This document shows, piece after piece, positions 47,713 to 62,700 of a stretch of 64,000 nt of DNA. The stretch lies in the NCBI GenBank assembly GCA_914767715.1, contig OU612065.1, positions 22,692,001 to 22,756,000 of the forward strand. Reading direction: 5' to 3'. Numbering within the stretch: position 1 is the first letter of the stretch; every line of letters starts with the position of its first letter. The notes under the pieces were generated by a model that worked only from the letters and a program-made list of their open reading frames with translations, was not told the origin of the DNA and searched no databases. Origin of the DNA: Membranipora membranacea (Eukaryota > Bryozoa > Gymnolaemata > Cheilostomatida > Membraniporidae). Position numbers and translations under genes: made by a program.

Positions 47713-50700
47713 GTGGGTATCATGCTTTTTTTTCGCTCGGATAAAAAAATAGATTTGCTTCTAACTCACCTCATGAGGAGGAGCAACTCCTGCTTATCTC
47801 GAATCTGCAAACCGTTTGGCTCTGTGGCTTTTCATTCTCCGTCAGCGCCCGTTTTAATTAGGGTCACTTTTGCTAAAAAAAAACATGCCATACGCCACCG
47901 TTCAAAAATGAAAACTCTGTCGAATCATTATCAAACTCCGACCAGTTCGAGCTCTTATCGGCCTTATTCTAAATCCAGAATATTGGAATCATCGGTTTAA
48001 TAGTGGGGTAATTAAGCTGACTTTAAATTTGCAAAATTATACCAAGGGTGGGTATCACGCTTTTTTTTTGCTCGGATCAAAAAATAGATTTGCTTCTAAC
48101 TCACCTCATGAGGAGGAGCAACTCCTGCTTATCTCGAATCTGCAAACCGTTTGGCTCTGTGGCTTTTCATTCTCCGTCAGCGCCCGTTTTAATTAGGGTC
48201 ACTTTTGCTAAAAAAAACATGCCATACGCCACCGTTCAAAAATGAAAACTCTGTCGAATCATTATCAAACTCTGACCAGTTCAAGCTATTATCGGCCTTA
48301 TTCTAAATCCAGAATATTGGAATCATCGGTTTAATAGGGGGGTAATTAAGCTGACTTTAAATTTGCAAAATTATACCAAGGGTGGGTATCATGCTTTTTT
48401 TTCGCTCGGATCAAAAAATAGATTTGCTTCTAACTCACCTCATGAGGAGGAGCAACTCCTGCTTATCTCGAATCTGCAAACCGTTTGGCTCTGTGGCTTT
48501 TCATTCTCCGGCAGCGCCCGTTTTAATTAGGGTCACTTTTGCTAAAAAAAAACATGCCATACGCCACCGTTCAAAAATGAAAACTCTGTCGAATCTTTAT
48601 CAAACTCCGACCAGTTCAAGCTCTTATCGGCCTTATTCTAAATCCAGAATATTGGAATCATCGGTTTAATAGGGGGGTAATTAAGCTGACTTTAAATTTG
48701 CAAAATTATACCAAGGGTGGGTATCACGCTTTTTTTTCACTCGGATCAAAAAATAGATTTCCTTTAAATCACCTCATGAGGAGGAGCAACTCCTGCTTAT
48801 CTCGAATCTGCAAACCGTTTGGCTCTGTGGCTTTTCATTCTCCGTCAGCGCCCGTTTTAATTAGGGTCACTTTTGCCAAAAAAAACATGCCATACGCCAC
48901 CGTTCAAAAATGAAAACTCTGTCGAATCATTATCAAACTCCGACCAGTTCAAGCTCTTATCGTCCTTATTCTAAATCCAGAATATTGGAATCATCGGTTT
49001 AATAGGGGGGTAATTAAGCTGACTTTAAATTTGCAAAATTATACCAAGGGTGGGTATCACGCTTTTTTTTCGCTCGGATCAAAAAATAGATTTGCTTCTT
49101 ACTCACCTCATGAGGAGGAGCAACTCCTGCTTATCTCGAATCTGCAAACCGTTTGGCTCTGTGGCTTTTCATTCTCCGTCAGCGCCCGTTTTAATTAGGG
49201 TCACTTTTGCTAAAAAATAACATGCCATACGCCACCGTTCAAAAGTGAAAACTCTGTCGAATCTTTATCAAACTCCGACCAGTTCAAGCTCTGATCGGCC
49301 TTACTCTAAACCCAGAATATTGGAATCATCGGTTTAATAGGGGGGTAATTAAGCTGACTTTAAATTCGCAAAATTATACCAAGGGTGGGTATCACGCTTT
49401 TTTTTCGCTCGGATCAAAAAATAGATTTGCTTCTAACTCACCTCATGAGGAGGAGCAACTCCTGCTTATCTCGAATCTGCAAACCGTTTGGCTCTGTGGC
49501 TTTTCATTCTCCGTCAGCGCCCGTTTTAGTTAGGGTCACTTTTGCTAAAAAAAAACATGCCATACGCCACCGTTCAAAAATGAAAACTCTGTCGAATCAT
49601 TATCAAAATCCGAGTAGTTCATGCTCTTATCGGCCTTATTCTAAATCCAGAATATTGGAATCATCGGTTTAATAGGGGGGTAATTAAGCTGACTTTAAAT
49701 TTGCAAAATTATACCAAGGGTGGGTATCATGCTTTTTTTTCGCTCGGATCAAAAAATAGATTTGCTTCTTACTCACCTCATGAGGAGGAGCAACTCCTGC
49801 TTATCTCGAATCTGCAAACCGTTTGGCTCTGTGGCTTTTCATTCTCCGTCAGCGCCCGTTTTAATTAGGGTCACTTTTGCTAAAGAAAAACATGCCATAC
49901 GCCACCGTTCAAAAATGAAAACACTGTCGAATCTTTATCAAGCTCCAACCAGTTCAAGCTCTTACCGGCCTTACTCTAAATCCAGAATATTGGAATCATC
50001 GGTTTAATAGGGGGGTAATTAAGCTGACTTAAAAAATTGCAAAATTATACCAAGGGTGGGTATCACGCTTTTTTTTCGCTCGGATCGAAAAATAGATTTG
50101 CTTCTAACTCACCTCATGAGGAGGAGCAACTCCTGCTTATCTCGAATCTGCAAACCGTTTGGCTCTGTGGCTTTTCATTCTCCGTCAGCGCCCGTTTTAA
50201 TATGGTCACTTTTGCTAAAAAAAAACATGCCATACGCCACCGTTCAAAAATGAAAACACTGTCGAATCTTTATCAAACTCCGACCAGTTCAAGCTCTTAT
50301 CGGCCTTACTCTAAATCCAGAATATTGGAATCATCGGTTTAATAGGGGGGTAATTAAGCTGACTTTAAATTTGCAAAATTATACCAAGGATGGGTATCAC
50401 GCTTTTTTTTCGCTCGGATCAAAAAATAGATTTGCTTCTAACTCACCTCATGAGGAGAAGCAACTCCTGCTTATCTCGAATCTGCAAACCGTTTGGCTCT
50501 GTGGCTTTTCATTCTCCGTCAGCGCCCGTTTTAATTAGGGTCACTTTTGCTAAAGAAAAACATGCCATACGCCACCGTTCAAAAATGAAAACACTGTCGA
50601 ATCTTTATCAAACTCCAACCAGTTCAAGCTCTTACCGGCCTTACTCTAAATCCAGAATATTGGAATCATCGGTTTAATAGGGGGGTAATTAAGCTGACTT

Positions 50701-50724
50701 AAAAATTTGCAAAATTATACCAAG
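47713..50724 (+). repeat. Nine-monomer higher-order unit, copy 2 (3012 bp)
   Basis: It directly follows copy 1 and repeats its whole variant series in order at an offset of 3012 bp, with almost no differences by eye. Part of the same series is also found in the left block at about 26412-27748. Confidence 0.9.
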
Positions 50725-53397
50725 GGTGGGTATCACGCTTTTTTTTCGCTCGGATCGAAAAATAGATTTGCTTCTAACTCACCTCATGAGGAGGAGCAAC
50801 TCCTGCTTATCTCGAATCTGCAAACCGTTTGGCTCTGTGGCTTTTCATTCTCCGTCAGCGCCCGTTTTAATTAGGGTCACTTTTGCTAAAAAAAAACATG
50901 CCATACGCCACCGTTCAAAAATGAAAACACTGTCGAATCTTTATCAAACTCCGACCAGTTCAAGCTCTTATCGGCCTTACTCTAAATCCAGAATATTGGA
51001 ATCATCGGTTTAATAGGGGGGTAATTAAGCTGACTTTAAATTTGCAAAATTATTCCAAGGATGGGTATCACGCTTTTTTTTCGCTCGGATCAAAAAATAG
51101 ATTTGCTTCTAACTCACCTCATGAGGAGGAGCAACTCCTGCTTATCTCGAATCTGCAAACCGTTTGGCTCTGTGGCTTTTCATTCTCCGTCAGCGCCCGT
51201 TTTAATTAGGGTCACTTTTGCTAAAAAAAAACATGCCATACGCCACCGTTCAAAAATGAAAACTCTGTCGAATCTTTATCAAACTCCGACCAGTTCAAGC
51301 TCTTATCGGCCTTACTCTAAATCCAGAATATTGCAATCATCGGTTTAATAGGGGGGTAATTAAGCTGACTTTAAATTTGCAAAATTATACCAAGGGTGGG
51401 CATCATGCTTTTTTTTCGCTCGGATCAAAAAATAGAGTTGCTTCTAACTCACCTCATGAGGAGGAGCAACTCCTGCTTATCTCGAATCTGCAAACCGTTT
51501 GGCTCTGTGGCTTTTCATTCTCCGTCAGCGCCCGTTTTAATTAGGGTCACTTTTGCTAAAAAAAACATGCCATACGCCACCGTTCAAAAATGAAAACTCT
51601 GTCGAATCATTATCAAACTCCGACCAGTTCAAGCTCTTATCGGCCTTATTCTAAATCCAGAATATTGGAATCATCGGTTTAATAGGGGGGTAATTAAGCT
51701 GACTTTAAATTTGCAAAATTATACCAAGGGTGGGTATCATGCTTTTTTTTCGCTCGGATCAAAAAATAGATTTGCTTCTAACTCACCTCATGAGGAGGAG
51801 CGACTCCTGCTTATCTCAAGTCTGCAAACCGTTTGGCTCTGTGGCTTTTCATTCTCCGTCAGCGCCCGTTTTAATTAGGGTCACTTTTGCTAAAAAAAAA
51901 CATGCCATACGCCACCGTTCAAAAATAAAAACTCTGTCGAATCTTTATCAACCTCCGACCAATTCAAGCTCTTATCGGCCTTACTCTAAATCCAGAATAT
52001 TGGAATCATCGGTTTAATAGGGGGGTAATTAAGCTGACTTTAAATATGCAAAATTATACCAAGGGTGGGTATCATGCTTTTTTTTCGCTCGGATAAAAAA
52101 GTAGATTTGCTTCTAACTTACCTCATGAGGAGGAGCAACTCCTGCTTATCTCGAATCTGCAAACCGTTTGGCTCTGTGGCTTTTCATTCTCCATCAGCGC
52201 CCGTTTTAATTAGGGTCACTTTTGCTAAAAAAAAACATACCATACGCCACCGTTCAAAAATGAAAACTCTGTCGAATCTTTATCAAACTCCGACCAGTTC
52301 AAGCTCTTATCGGCCTTACTCTAAATCCAGAATATTGGAATCATCGGTTTAATAGGGGGGTAATTAAGCTGACTTTAAATTTGCAAAATTATACCAAGGG
52401 TGGGTATCATGCTTTTTTTTCGCTAGGATCAAAAATAGATTTGCTTCTAACTCACCTCATGAGGAGGAGCAACTCCTGCTCATCTCGAATCTGCAAACCG
52501 TTTGGCTCTGTGGCTTTTCATTCTCCGTCAGCGCCCGTTTTAATTAGGGTCACTTTTGCTAAAAAAAAACATGCCATACGCCACCGTTCAAAAATGAAAA
52601 CTCTGTCGAATCTTTATCAAACTCCGACCAGTTCAAGCTCTTATCGGCCTTACTCTAAATCCAGAATATTGGAATCATCGGTTTAATAGGGGGGTAATTA
52701 AGCTGACTTTAAAATTGCAAAATTATACCAAGGGTGGGTATCAAACTTTTTTTTCGCTCGGATCAAAAAATAGATTTGCTTCTAACTCACCTCATGAGGA
52801 GGAGCGACTCCTGCTTATCTCAAATCTGCAAACCGTTTGGCTCTGTGGCTTTTCATTCTCCGTCAGCGCCCGTTTTAATTAGGGTCACTTTTGCTAAAAA
52901 AAAACATGCCATACGCCACCGTTCAAAAATAAAAACTCTGTCGAATCTTTATCAAACTCCGACCAATTCAAGCTCTTATCGGCCTTACTCTAAATCCAGA
53001 ATATTGGAATCATCGGTTTAATAGGGGGGTAATTAAGCTGACTTTAAATTTGCAAAATTATACCAAGGGTGGGTATCATGCTTTTTTTTCGCTCGGATCA
53101 AAAAATAGATTTGCTTCTAACTCACCTCATGAGGAGGAGCAACTCCTGCTTATCTCGAATCTGCAAACCGTTTGGCTCTGTGGCTTTTCATTCTCCGTCA
53201 GCGCCCGTTTTAATTAGGGTCACTTTTGCTAAAAAAAAACATGCCATACGCCACCGTTCAAAAATGAAAACTCTGTCGAATCTTTATCAAACTCCGACCA
53301 GTTCAAGCTCTTATCGGCCTTACTCTAAATCCAGAATATTGGAATCATCGGTTTAATAGGGGGGTAATTAAGATGACTTTAAATTTGCAAAATTATA
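50538..53397 (+). repeat. Higher-order block P, copy 2
   Basis: It repeats the variant series of 36471-39330 in the same order with few differences (for example ATAGAGTTGC instead of ATAGATTTGC near 51435). After it, the match resumes with the monomers from about 40007, so two monomers present in copy 1 are missing here. Confidence 0.85.
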
Positions 53398-56300
53398 CCA
53401 AGGGTGGGTATCATGCTTTTTTTGCGCTCGGATCAAAAAATAGATTTGCTTCTAACTCACCTCATGAGGAGGAGCAACTCCTGCTCATCTCGAATCTGCA
53501 AACCGTTTGGCTCTGTGGCTTTTCATTCTCCGTCAGCGCCCGTTTTAATTAGGGTCACTTTTGCTAAAAAAAAACATGCCATACGCCACCGTTCAAAAAT
53601 GAAAACTCTGTCGAATCTTTATCAAACTCCGACCAGTTCAAGCTCTTATCGGCCTTACTCTAAATCCAGAATATTGAAATCATCGGTTTAATAGGGGGGT
53701 AATTAAGCTGACTTTAAATTTGCAAAATTATACCAAGGGTGGGTAATACGCTTTTTTTTCGCTCGGATCAAAAAATAGATTTGCTTCTAACTCACCTCAT
53801 GAGGAGGAGCAACTCCTGCTTATCTCGAATCTGCAAACCGTTTGGCTCTGTGGCTTTTCATTCTCCGTCAGCGCCCGTTTTAATTAGGGTCACTTTTGCT
53901 AAAAAAAAACATGCCATACGCCACCGTTCAAAAATGAAAACTCTGTCGAATCTTTATCAAACTCCGACCAGTTCAAGCTCTTATCGGCCTTACTCTAAAT
54001 CCAGAATATTGAAATCATCGGTTTAATAGGGGGGTAATTAAGCTGACTTTAAATTTGCAAAATTATACCAAGGGTGGGTAATACGCTTTTTTTTCGCTCG
54101 GATCAAAAAATAGATTTGCTTCTAACTCACCTCATGAGGAGGAGCAACTCCTGCTTATCTCGAATCTGCAAACCGTTTGGCTCTGTGGCTTCTCATTCTC
54201 CGTCAGCGCCCGTTTTAATTAGGGTCACTCTTGCTAAAAAAAAACATGCCATACGCCACCGTTCAAAAATGAAAACTCTGTCGAATCATTATCAAACTCC
54301 GACCAGTTCAAGCTCTTATCGGCCTTATTCTAAATCAAGAATATTGGAATCATCGGTTTAATAGGGGGGTAATTAAGCTGACTTTAAATTTGCAAAATTA
54401 TACCAAGGGTGGGTATCATGCTTTTTTTTCGCTTGGATCAAAAAATAGATTTGCTTCTAACTCACCTCATGAGGAGGAGCAACTCCTGCTTATCTCGAAT
54501 CTGCAAACCGTTTGGCTCTGTGGCTTTTCATTCTCCGTCAGCGCCCGTTTTAATTAGGGTCACTTTTGCTGAAAAAAAACATGCCATACGCCACCGTTCA
54601 AAAATAAAAACTCTGTCGAATCTTTATCAAACTCCGACCAGTTCAAGCTCTTATCGGCCTTACTCTAAATCCAGAATATTGGAATCATCGGTTTAATAGG
54701 GGGGTAATTAAGCTGACTTTAAATTTGCAAAATTATACCAAGGGTGGGTATCATGCTTTTTTTTCGCTCGGATAAAAAAATAGATTTGCTTCTAACTCAC
54801 CTCATGAGGAGGAGCAACTCCTGCTTATCTCGAATCTGCAAACCGTTTGGCTCTGTGGCTTTTCATTCTCCGTCAGCGCCCCTTTTAATTAGGGTCACTT
54901 TTGCTAAAAAAAAACATGCCATACGCCACCGTTCAAAAATGAAAACTCTGTCGAATCTTTATCAAACTCCGACCAGTTCAAGCTCTTATCAGCCTTACTC
55001 TAAATCCAGAATATTGGAATCATCGGTTTAATAGGGGGGTAATTAAGCTGACTTTAAATTTGCAAAATTATACCAAGGGTGGGTATCATGCTATTTTTTC
55101 GCTCGGATCAAAAAATAGATTTGCTTCTAACTCACCTCATGAGGAGGAGCAACTCCTGCTTATCTCGAATCTGCAAACCGTTTGGCTCTGTGGCTTTTCA
55201 TTCTCCGTCAGCGCCCGTTTTAATTAGGGTCACTTTTGCTAAAAAAAAAACATGCCATACGCCACCGTTCAAAAATGAAAACTCTGTCGAATCTTTATCA
55301 AACTCCGACCAGTTCAAGCTCTTATCGGCCTTATTCTAAATCCAGAATATTGGAATCATCGGTTTAATAGGGGGGTAATTAAGCTGACTTTAAATTTGCA
55401 AAATTATACCAAGTGTGGGTATCACGCTTTTTTTTCGCTCGGATCAAAAAATAGATTTGCTTCTAACTCACCTCATGAGGAGGAGCAACTCCTGCTTATC
55501 TCGAATCTGCAAACCGTTTGGCTCTGTGGCTTCTCATTCTCCGTCAGCGCCCGTTTTAATTAGGGTCACTCTTGCTAAAAAAAAAACATGCCATACGCCA
55601 CCGTTCAAAAATGAAAACTCTGTCGAATCATTATCAAACTCCGACTAGTTCAAGCTCTTATCGGCCTTACTCTAAATCCAGAATATTGGAATCATCGGTT
55701 TAATAGGGGGGTAATTAAGCTGACTTTAAATTTGCAAAATTATACCAAGGGTGGGTATCACGCTTTTTTTTCGCTCGGATCAAAAAATAGATTTGCTTCT
55801 AACTCACCTCATGAGGAGGAGCAACTCCTGCTTATCTCGAATCTGCAAACCGTTTGGCTCTGTGGCTTTTCATTCTCCGTCAGCGCCCGTTTTAATTAGG
55901 GTCACTTTTGCTAAAAAAAAACATGCCATACGCCACCGTTCAAAAATGAAAACTCTGTCGAATCTTTATCAAACTCCGACCAGTTCAAGCTCTTATCGGC
56001 CTTACTCTAAATCCAGAATATTGGAATCATCGGTTTAATAGGGGGGTAATTAAGCTGACTTTAAACTTGCAAAATAATACCAAGGGTGGGAATCACGCTT
56101 TTTTTTCGCTCGGATCAAAAAATAGATTTGCTTCTAACTCACCTCATGAGGAGGAGCAACTCCTGCTTATCTCGAATCTGCAAACCGTTTGGCTCTGTGG
56201 CTTTTCATTCTCCGTCAGCGCCCGTTTTAATTAGGGTCACTTTTGCTAAAAAAAAACATGCCATACGCCACCGTTCAAAAATGAAAACTCTGTCGAATCA

Positions 56301-56417
56301 TTATCAAACTCCGACCAGTTCAAGCTCTTATCGGCCTTATTCTAAATCAAGAATATTGGAATCATCGGTTTAATAGGGGGTTAATTAAGCTGACTTTAAA
56401 TTTGCAAAACTATACCA

Positions 56418-59400
56418 ATGGTGGGTATCATGTTTTTTTTGCGCTCGGATCAAAAAATAGATTTGCTTCTAACTCACCTCATGAGGAGGAGCAACTCCTG
56501 CTTATCTCGAATCTGCAAACCGTTTGGCTCTGTGGCTTTTCATTGTCCGTCAGCGCCCGTTTTAATTAGGGTCACTTTTGCTAAAAAAAACATGCCATAC
56601 GCCACCGTTCAATAATGAAAACTCTGTCGAATCTTTATCAAACTCCGACCAGTTCAAGCTCTTATCGGCCTTACTCTAAATCCAGAATATTGGAATCATC
56701 GGTTTAATAGGGGGGTAATTAAGCTGACTTTAAATTTGCAAAATTATACCAAGGGTGGGTATCACGCTTTTTTTTCGCTCGGATCAAAAAATAGATTTCC
56801 CTCTAACTCACCTCATGAGGAGGAGCAACTCCTGCTTATCTCGAATCTGCAAACCGTTTGGCTCTGTGGCTTTTCATTCTCCGTCAGCGCCCGTTTTAAT
56901 TAGGGTCACTTTTGCTAAAAAAAAACATGCCATACGCCACCGTTCAAAAATGAAAACTCTGTCGAATCATTATCAAACTCCGACCAGTTCGAGCTCTTAT
57001 CGGCCTTATTCTAAATCCAGAATATTGGAATCATCGGTTTAATAGTGGGGTAATTAAGCTGACTTTAAATTTGCAAAATTATACCAAGGGTGGGTATCAC
57101 GCTTTTTTTTCGCTCGGATCAAAAAATAGATTTGCTTCTAACTCACCTCATGAGGAGGAGCAATTCCTGCTTATCTCGAATCTGCAAACCGTTTGGCTCT
57201 GTGGCTTTTCATTCTCCGTCAGCGCCCGTTTTAATTAGGGTCACTTTTGCTAAAAAAAAACATGCCATACGTCGCCGTTCAAAAATGAAAACTCTGTCGA
57301 ATCATTATCAAACTCCGACCAGTTCAAGCTCTTATCGGCCTTATTCTAAATCCAGAATATTGGAATCATCGGTTTAATAGGGGGGTAATTAAGCTGACTT
57401 TAAATTTGCAAAATTATACCAAGGGTGGGTATCACGCTTTTTTTTCGCTCGGATCAAAAAATAGATTTGCTTCTAACTCACCTCATGAGGAGGAGCAACT
57501 CCTGCTTATCTCGAATCTGCAAACCGTTTGGCTCTGTGGCTTTTCATTCTCCGTCAGCGCCCGTTTTAATTAGGGTCACTTTTGCTAAAAAAAACATGCC
57601 ATACGCCACCGTTCAAAAATGAAAACTCTGTCGAATCATTATCAAACTCTGACCAGTTCAAGCTATTATCGGCCTTATTCTAAATCCAGAATATTGGAAT
57701 CATCGGTTTAATAGGGGGGTAATTCAGCTGACTTTAAATTTGCAAAATTATACCAAGGGTGGGAATCACGCTTTTTTTTCGCTCGGATCAAAAAATAGAT
57801 TTGCTTCTAACTCACCTCATGAGGAGGAGCAACTCCTGCTTATCTCGAATCTGCAAACCGTTTGGCTCTGTAACTTTTCATTCTCCGTCAGCGCCCGTTT
57901 TAATTAGGGTCACTTTTGCTAAAAAAAAACATGCCATACGCCACCGTTCAAAAATGAAAACTCTGTCGAATCATTATCAAACTCCGACCAGTTCAAGCTC
58001 TTATCGGCCTTATTCTAAATCAAGAATATTGGAATCATCGGTTTAATAGGGGGTTAATTAAGCTGACTTTAAATTTGCAAAACTATACCAATGGTGGGTA
58101 TCATGTTTTTTTTTCGCTCGGATCAAAAAATAGATTTGCTTCTAACTCACCTCATGAGGAGGAGCAACTCCTGCTTATCTCGAATCTGCAAACCGTTTGG
58201 CTCTGTGGCTTTTCATTGTCCGTCAGCGCCCGTTTTAATTAGGGTCACTTTTGCTAAAAAAAAGCATGCCATACGCCACCGTTCAAAAATGAAAACTCTG
58301 TCGAATCTTTATCAAACTCCGACCAGTTCAAGCTCTTATCGGCCTTACTCTAAATCCAGAATATTGGAATAATCGGTTTAATAGGGGGGTAATTAAGCTG
58401 ACTTTAAATTTGCAAAATTATACCAAGGGTGGGTATCACGCTTTTTTTTCGCTCGGATCAAAAAATAGATTTGCTTCTAACTCACCTCATGAGGAGGAGC
58501 AACTCCTGCTTATCTCGAATCTGCAAACCGTTTGGCTCTGTGGCTTTTCATTCTCCGTCAGCGTCCGTTTTAATTAGGGTCACTTTTGCTAAAAAAAAAC
58601 ATGCCATACGCCACCGTTCAAAAATGAAAACTCTGTCGAATCATTATCAAACTCCGACCAGTTCGAGCTCTTATCGGCCTTATTCTAAATCCAGAATCTT
58701 GGAATCATCGGTTTAATAGTGGGGTAATTAAGCTGACTTTAAATTTGCAAAATTATACCAAGGGTGGGTATCACGCTTTTTTTTCGCTCGGATCAAAAAA
58801 TAGATTTGCTTCTAACTCACCTCATGAGGAGGAGCAATTCCTGCTTATCTCGAATCTGCAAACCGTTTGGCTCTGTGGCTTTTCATTCTCCGTCAGCGCC
58901 CGTTTTAATTAGGGTCACTTTTGCTAAAAAAAAACAAGCCATACGCCACCGTTCAAAAATGAAAACTCTGTCGAATCATTATCAAACTCCGACCAGTTCA
59001 AGCTCTTATCGGCCTTATTCTAAATCAAGAATATTGGAATCATCGGTTTAATAGGGGGTTAATTAAGCTGACTTTAACTTTGCAAAACTATACCAATGGT
59101 GGGTATCATGTTTTTTTTTCGCTCGGATCAAAAAATAGATTTGCTTCTAACTCACCTCATGAGGAGGAGCAACTCCTGCTTATCTCGAATCTGCAAACCG
59201 TTTGGCTCTGTGGCTTTTCATTCTCCGTCAGCGCCCGTTTTAATTAGGGTCACTTTTGCTAAAAAAAAACATGCCATACGCCACCGTTCAAAAATGAAAA
59301 CTCTGTCGAATCATTATCAAACTCCGACCAGTTCGAGCTCTTATCGGCCTTATTCTAAATCCAGAATATTGGAATCATCGGTTTAATAGTGGGGTAATTA

Positions 59401-59770
59401 AGCTGACTTTAAATTTGCAAAATTATACCAAGGGTGGGTATCACGCTTTTTTTTCGCTCGGATCAAAAAATAGATTTGCTTCTAACTCACCTCATGAGGA
59501 GGAGCAACTCCTGCTTATCTCGAATCTGCAAACCGTTTGGCTCTGTGGCTTTTCATTCTCCGTCAGCGCCCGTTTTAATTAGGGTCACTTTTGCTAAAAA
59601 AAAACATGCCATACGCCACCGTTCAAAAATGAAAACTCTGTCGAATCATTATCAAACTCTGACCAGTTCAAGCTATTATCGGCCTTATTCTAAATCCAGA
59701 ATATTGGAATCATCGGTTTAATAGGGGGGTAATTCAGCTGACTTTAAATTTGCAAAATTATACCAAGGGT
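56418..59770 (+). repeat. Overlapping three- and five-monomer duplications
   Basis: The variant ACCAATGGTGGGTATCATG occurs before monomers 56418, 58091 and 59096 (offsets 1673 and 1005 bp). GAGCAATTCCTGC is shared by 57160 and 58844, and GGTAATTCAGCTG by 57720 and 59730. These mark repeated unequal exchange in this part of the array. Confidence 0.7.
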
Positions 59771-62700
59771 GGGTATCACGCTTTTTTTTCGCTCGGATCA
59801 AAAAATAGATTTGCTTCTAACTCACCTCATGAGGAGGAGCAACTCCTGCTTATCTCGAATCTGCAAACCGTTTGGCTCTGTGGCTTTTCATTCTCCGTCA
59901 GCGCATGTTTTAATTAGGGTCACTTTTGCTAAAAAAAAACATGCCATACGCCACCGTCCAAAAATGAAAACTCTGTCGAATCATTATCAAACTCCGACCA
60001 GTTCAAGCTCTTATCGGCCTTATTCTAAATCCAGAATATTGGAATCATCGGTTTAATAGGGGGGTAATTAAGCTGACTTTAAATTTGCAAAATTATACCA
60101 AGGGTGGGTATCACGCTTTTTTTTCGCTCGGATCAAAAAATAGATTTGCTTCCAACTCACCTCATGAGGAGGAGCAACTCCTGCTTATCTCGAATCTGCA
60201 AACCGTTTGGCTCTGTGGCTTTTCATTCTCCGTCAGCGCCCGTTTTAATTAGGGTCACTTTTGCTAGAAAAAAAACATGCCATACGCCACCGTTCAAAAA
60301 TGAAAGCTCTGTCGAATCATTATCAAACTCCGACCAGTTCAAGCTCTTATCGGCCTTATTCTAAATCCAGAATATTGGAATCATCGGTTTAATAGGGGGG
60401 TAATTAAGCTGACTTTAAATTTGCAAAATTATACCAAGGGTGGGTATCACGCTTTTTTTTCGCTCGGATCCAAAAATAGATTTGCTTCTAACTCACCTCA
60501 TGAGCAACTCCTGCTTATCTCGAATCTGCAAACCGTTTGGCTCTGTGGCTTTTCATTCTCCGTCAGCGCCCGTTTTAATTAGGGTCACTTTTGCTAAAAA
60601 AAACCATGCCATACGCCACCGTTCAAAAATGAAAACTCTGTCGAATCATTATCAAACTCTGACCAGTTCAAGCTCTTATCGGCCTCATTCTAAATCCAGA
60701 ATATTGGAATCATCGGTTTAATAGGGGGGGAATTAAGCTGACTTTAAATTTGCAAAATTATACCAAGGGTGGGTATCACGCTTTTTTTTCGCTCGGATCA
60801 AAAAATAGATTTGCTTCTAACTCACCTCATGAGGAGGAGCAACTCCTGCTTATCTCGAATCTGCAAACCGTTTGGCTCTGTGGCTTTTCATTCTCCGTCA
60901 GCGCCCGTTTTAATTAGGGTCACTTTTGCTAAAAAAAAACATGCCATACGCCACCGTTCAAAAATGAAAACTCTGTCGAATCATTATCAAACTCCGACCA
61001 GTTCAAGCTCTTATCGGCCTTATTCTAAATCCAGAATATTGGAATCATCGGTTTAATAGGGGGGTAATTAAGCTGACTTTAAATTTGCAAAATTATACCA
61101 AGGGTGGGTATCACGCTTTTTTTTCACTCGGATCAAAAAATAGATTTGCTTCTAACTCACCTCATGAGGAGGAGCAACTCCTGCTTATCTCGAATCTGCA
61201 AACCGTTTGGCTCTGTGGCGTTTCATTCTCCGTCAGCGCCCGTTTTAATTAGGGTCACTTTTGCAAAAAAAAAACATGCCATACGCCACCGTTCAAAAAT
61301 GAAAACTCTGTCAAATCATTATCAAACTCCGACCAGTTCAAGCTCTTATCGGCCTTATTCTAAATCCAGAATATTGGAATCATCGGTTTAATAGGGGGGT
61401 AATTAAGCTGACTTTAAATTTGCAAAATTATACCAAGGGTGGGTATCACGCTTTTTTTTCGCTCGGATCAAAAAATAGATTTGCTTCTAACTCACCTCAT
61501 GAGGAGGAGCAACTCCTGCTTATCTCGAATCTGCAAACCGTTTGGCTCTGTGGCTTTTCATTCTCCGTCAGTGCCCGTCTTAATTAGGGTCACTTTTGCT
61601 AAAAAAAAACATGCCATACGCCACCGTTCAAAAATGAAAACTCTGTCCAATCATTATCAAACTCCGACCAGTTCAAGCTCTTATCGCCCTTACTCTAAAT
61701 CCAGAATATTGGAATCATCGGTTTAATAGGGGGGTAATTAAGCTGACTTTAAATTTGCAAAATTATACCAAGGGTGGGTATCACGCTTTTTTTTCGCTCG
61801 GATCAAAAAATAGATTTGCTTCTAACTCACCTCATGAGGAGGAGCAACTCCTGCTTATCTCGAATCTGCAAACCGTTTGGCTCTGTGGCTTTTCATTCTC
61901 CGTCAGCGCCCGTATAAATTAGGGTCACTTTTGCTAAAAAAAAACATGCCATACGCCACCGTTTAAAAATAAAAACTCTGTCGAATCTTTATCAAACTCC
62001 GACCAGTTCAAGCTCTTATCGGCCTTACTCTAAATCCAGAATATTGGAATCATCGGGTTAATAGGGGGGTAATTAAGCTGACTTTAAATTTGCAAAATTA
62101 TACCAAGGGTGGGTATCACGCTTTTTTTTCGCTCGGATCAAAACATAGATTTGCTTCTAACTCACCTCATGAGGAGGAGCAACTCCTGCTTATCTCGAAT
62201 CTGCAAACCGTTTGGCTCTGTGGCTTTTCATTCTCCGTCAGCGCCCGTTTTAATTAGGGTCACTTTTGCTAAAAAAAAAAAAACATGCCATACGCCACCG
62301 TTCAAAAATGAAAACTCTGTCGAATCATTATCAAACTCCGACCAGTTCAAGGTCTTATCGGCCTTATTCTAAATCCAGAATATTGGAATCATCGGTTTAA
62401 TAGGGGGGTAATTAAGCTGACTTTAAATTTGCAAAATTATACCAAGGGTGGGTATCACGCTTTTTTTTCGCTCGGATCAAAAAATAGATTTGCTTCTAAC
62501 TCACCTCATGAGGAGGAGCAACTCCTGCTTATCTCGAATCTGCAAACCGTTTGCCTCTGTGGCTTTTCATTCTCCGTCAGCGCCCGTTTTAATTAGGGTC
62601 ACTTTTGCTAAAAAAAACATGCCATACGCCACCGTTCAAAAATAAAAAACTCTGTCGAATCTTTATCAAACTCCGACCAGTTCAAGCTCTTATCGGCCTT

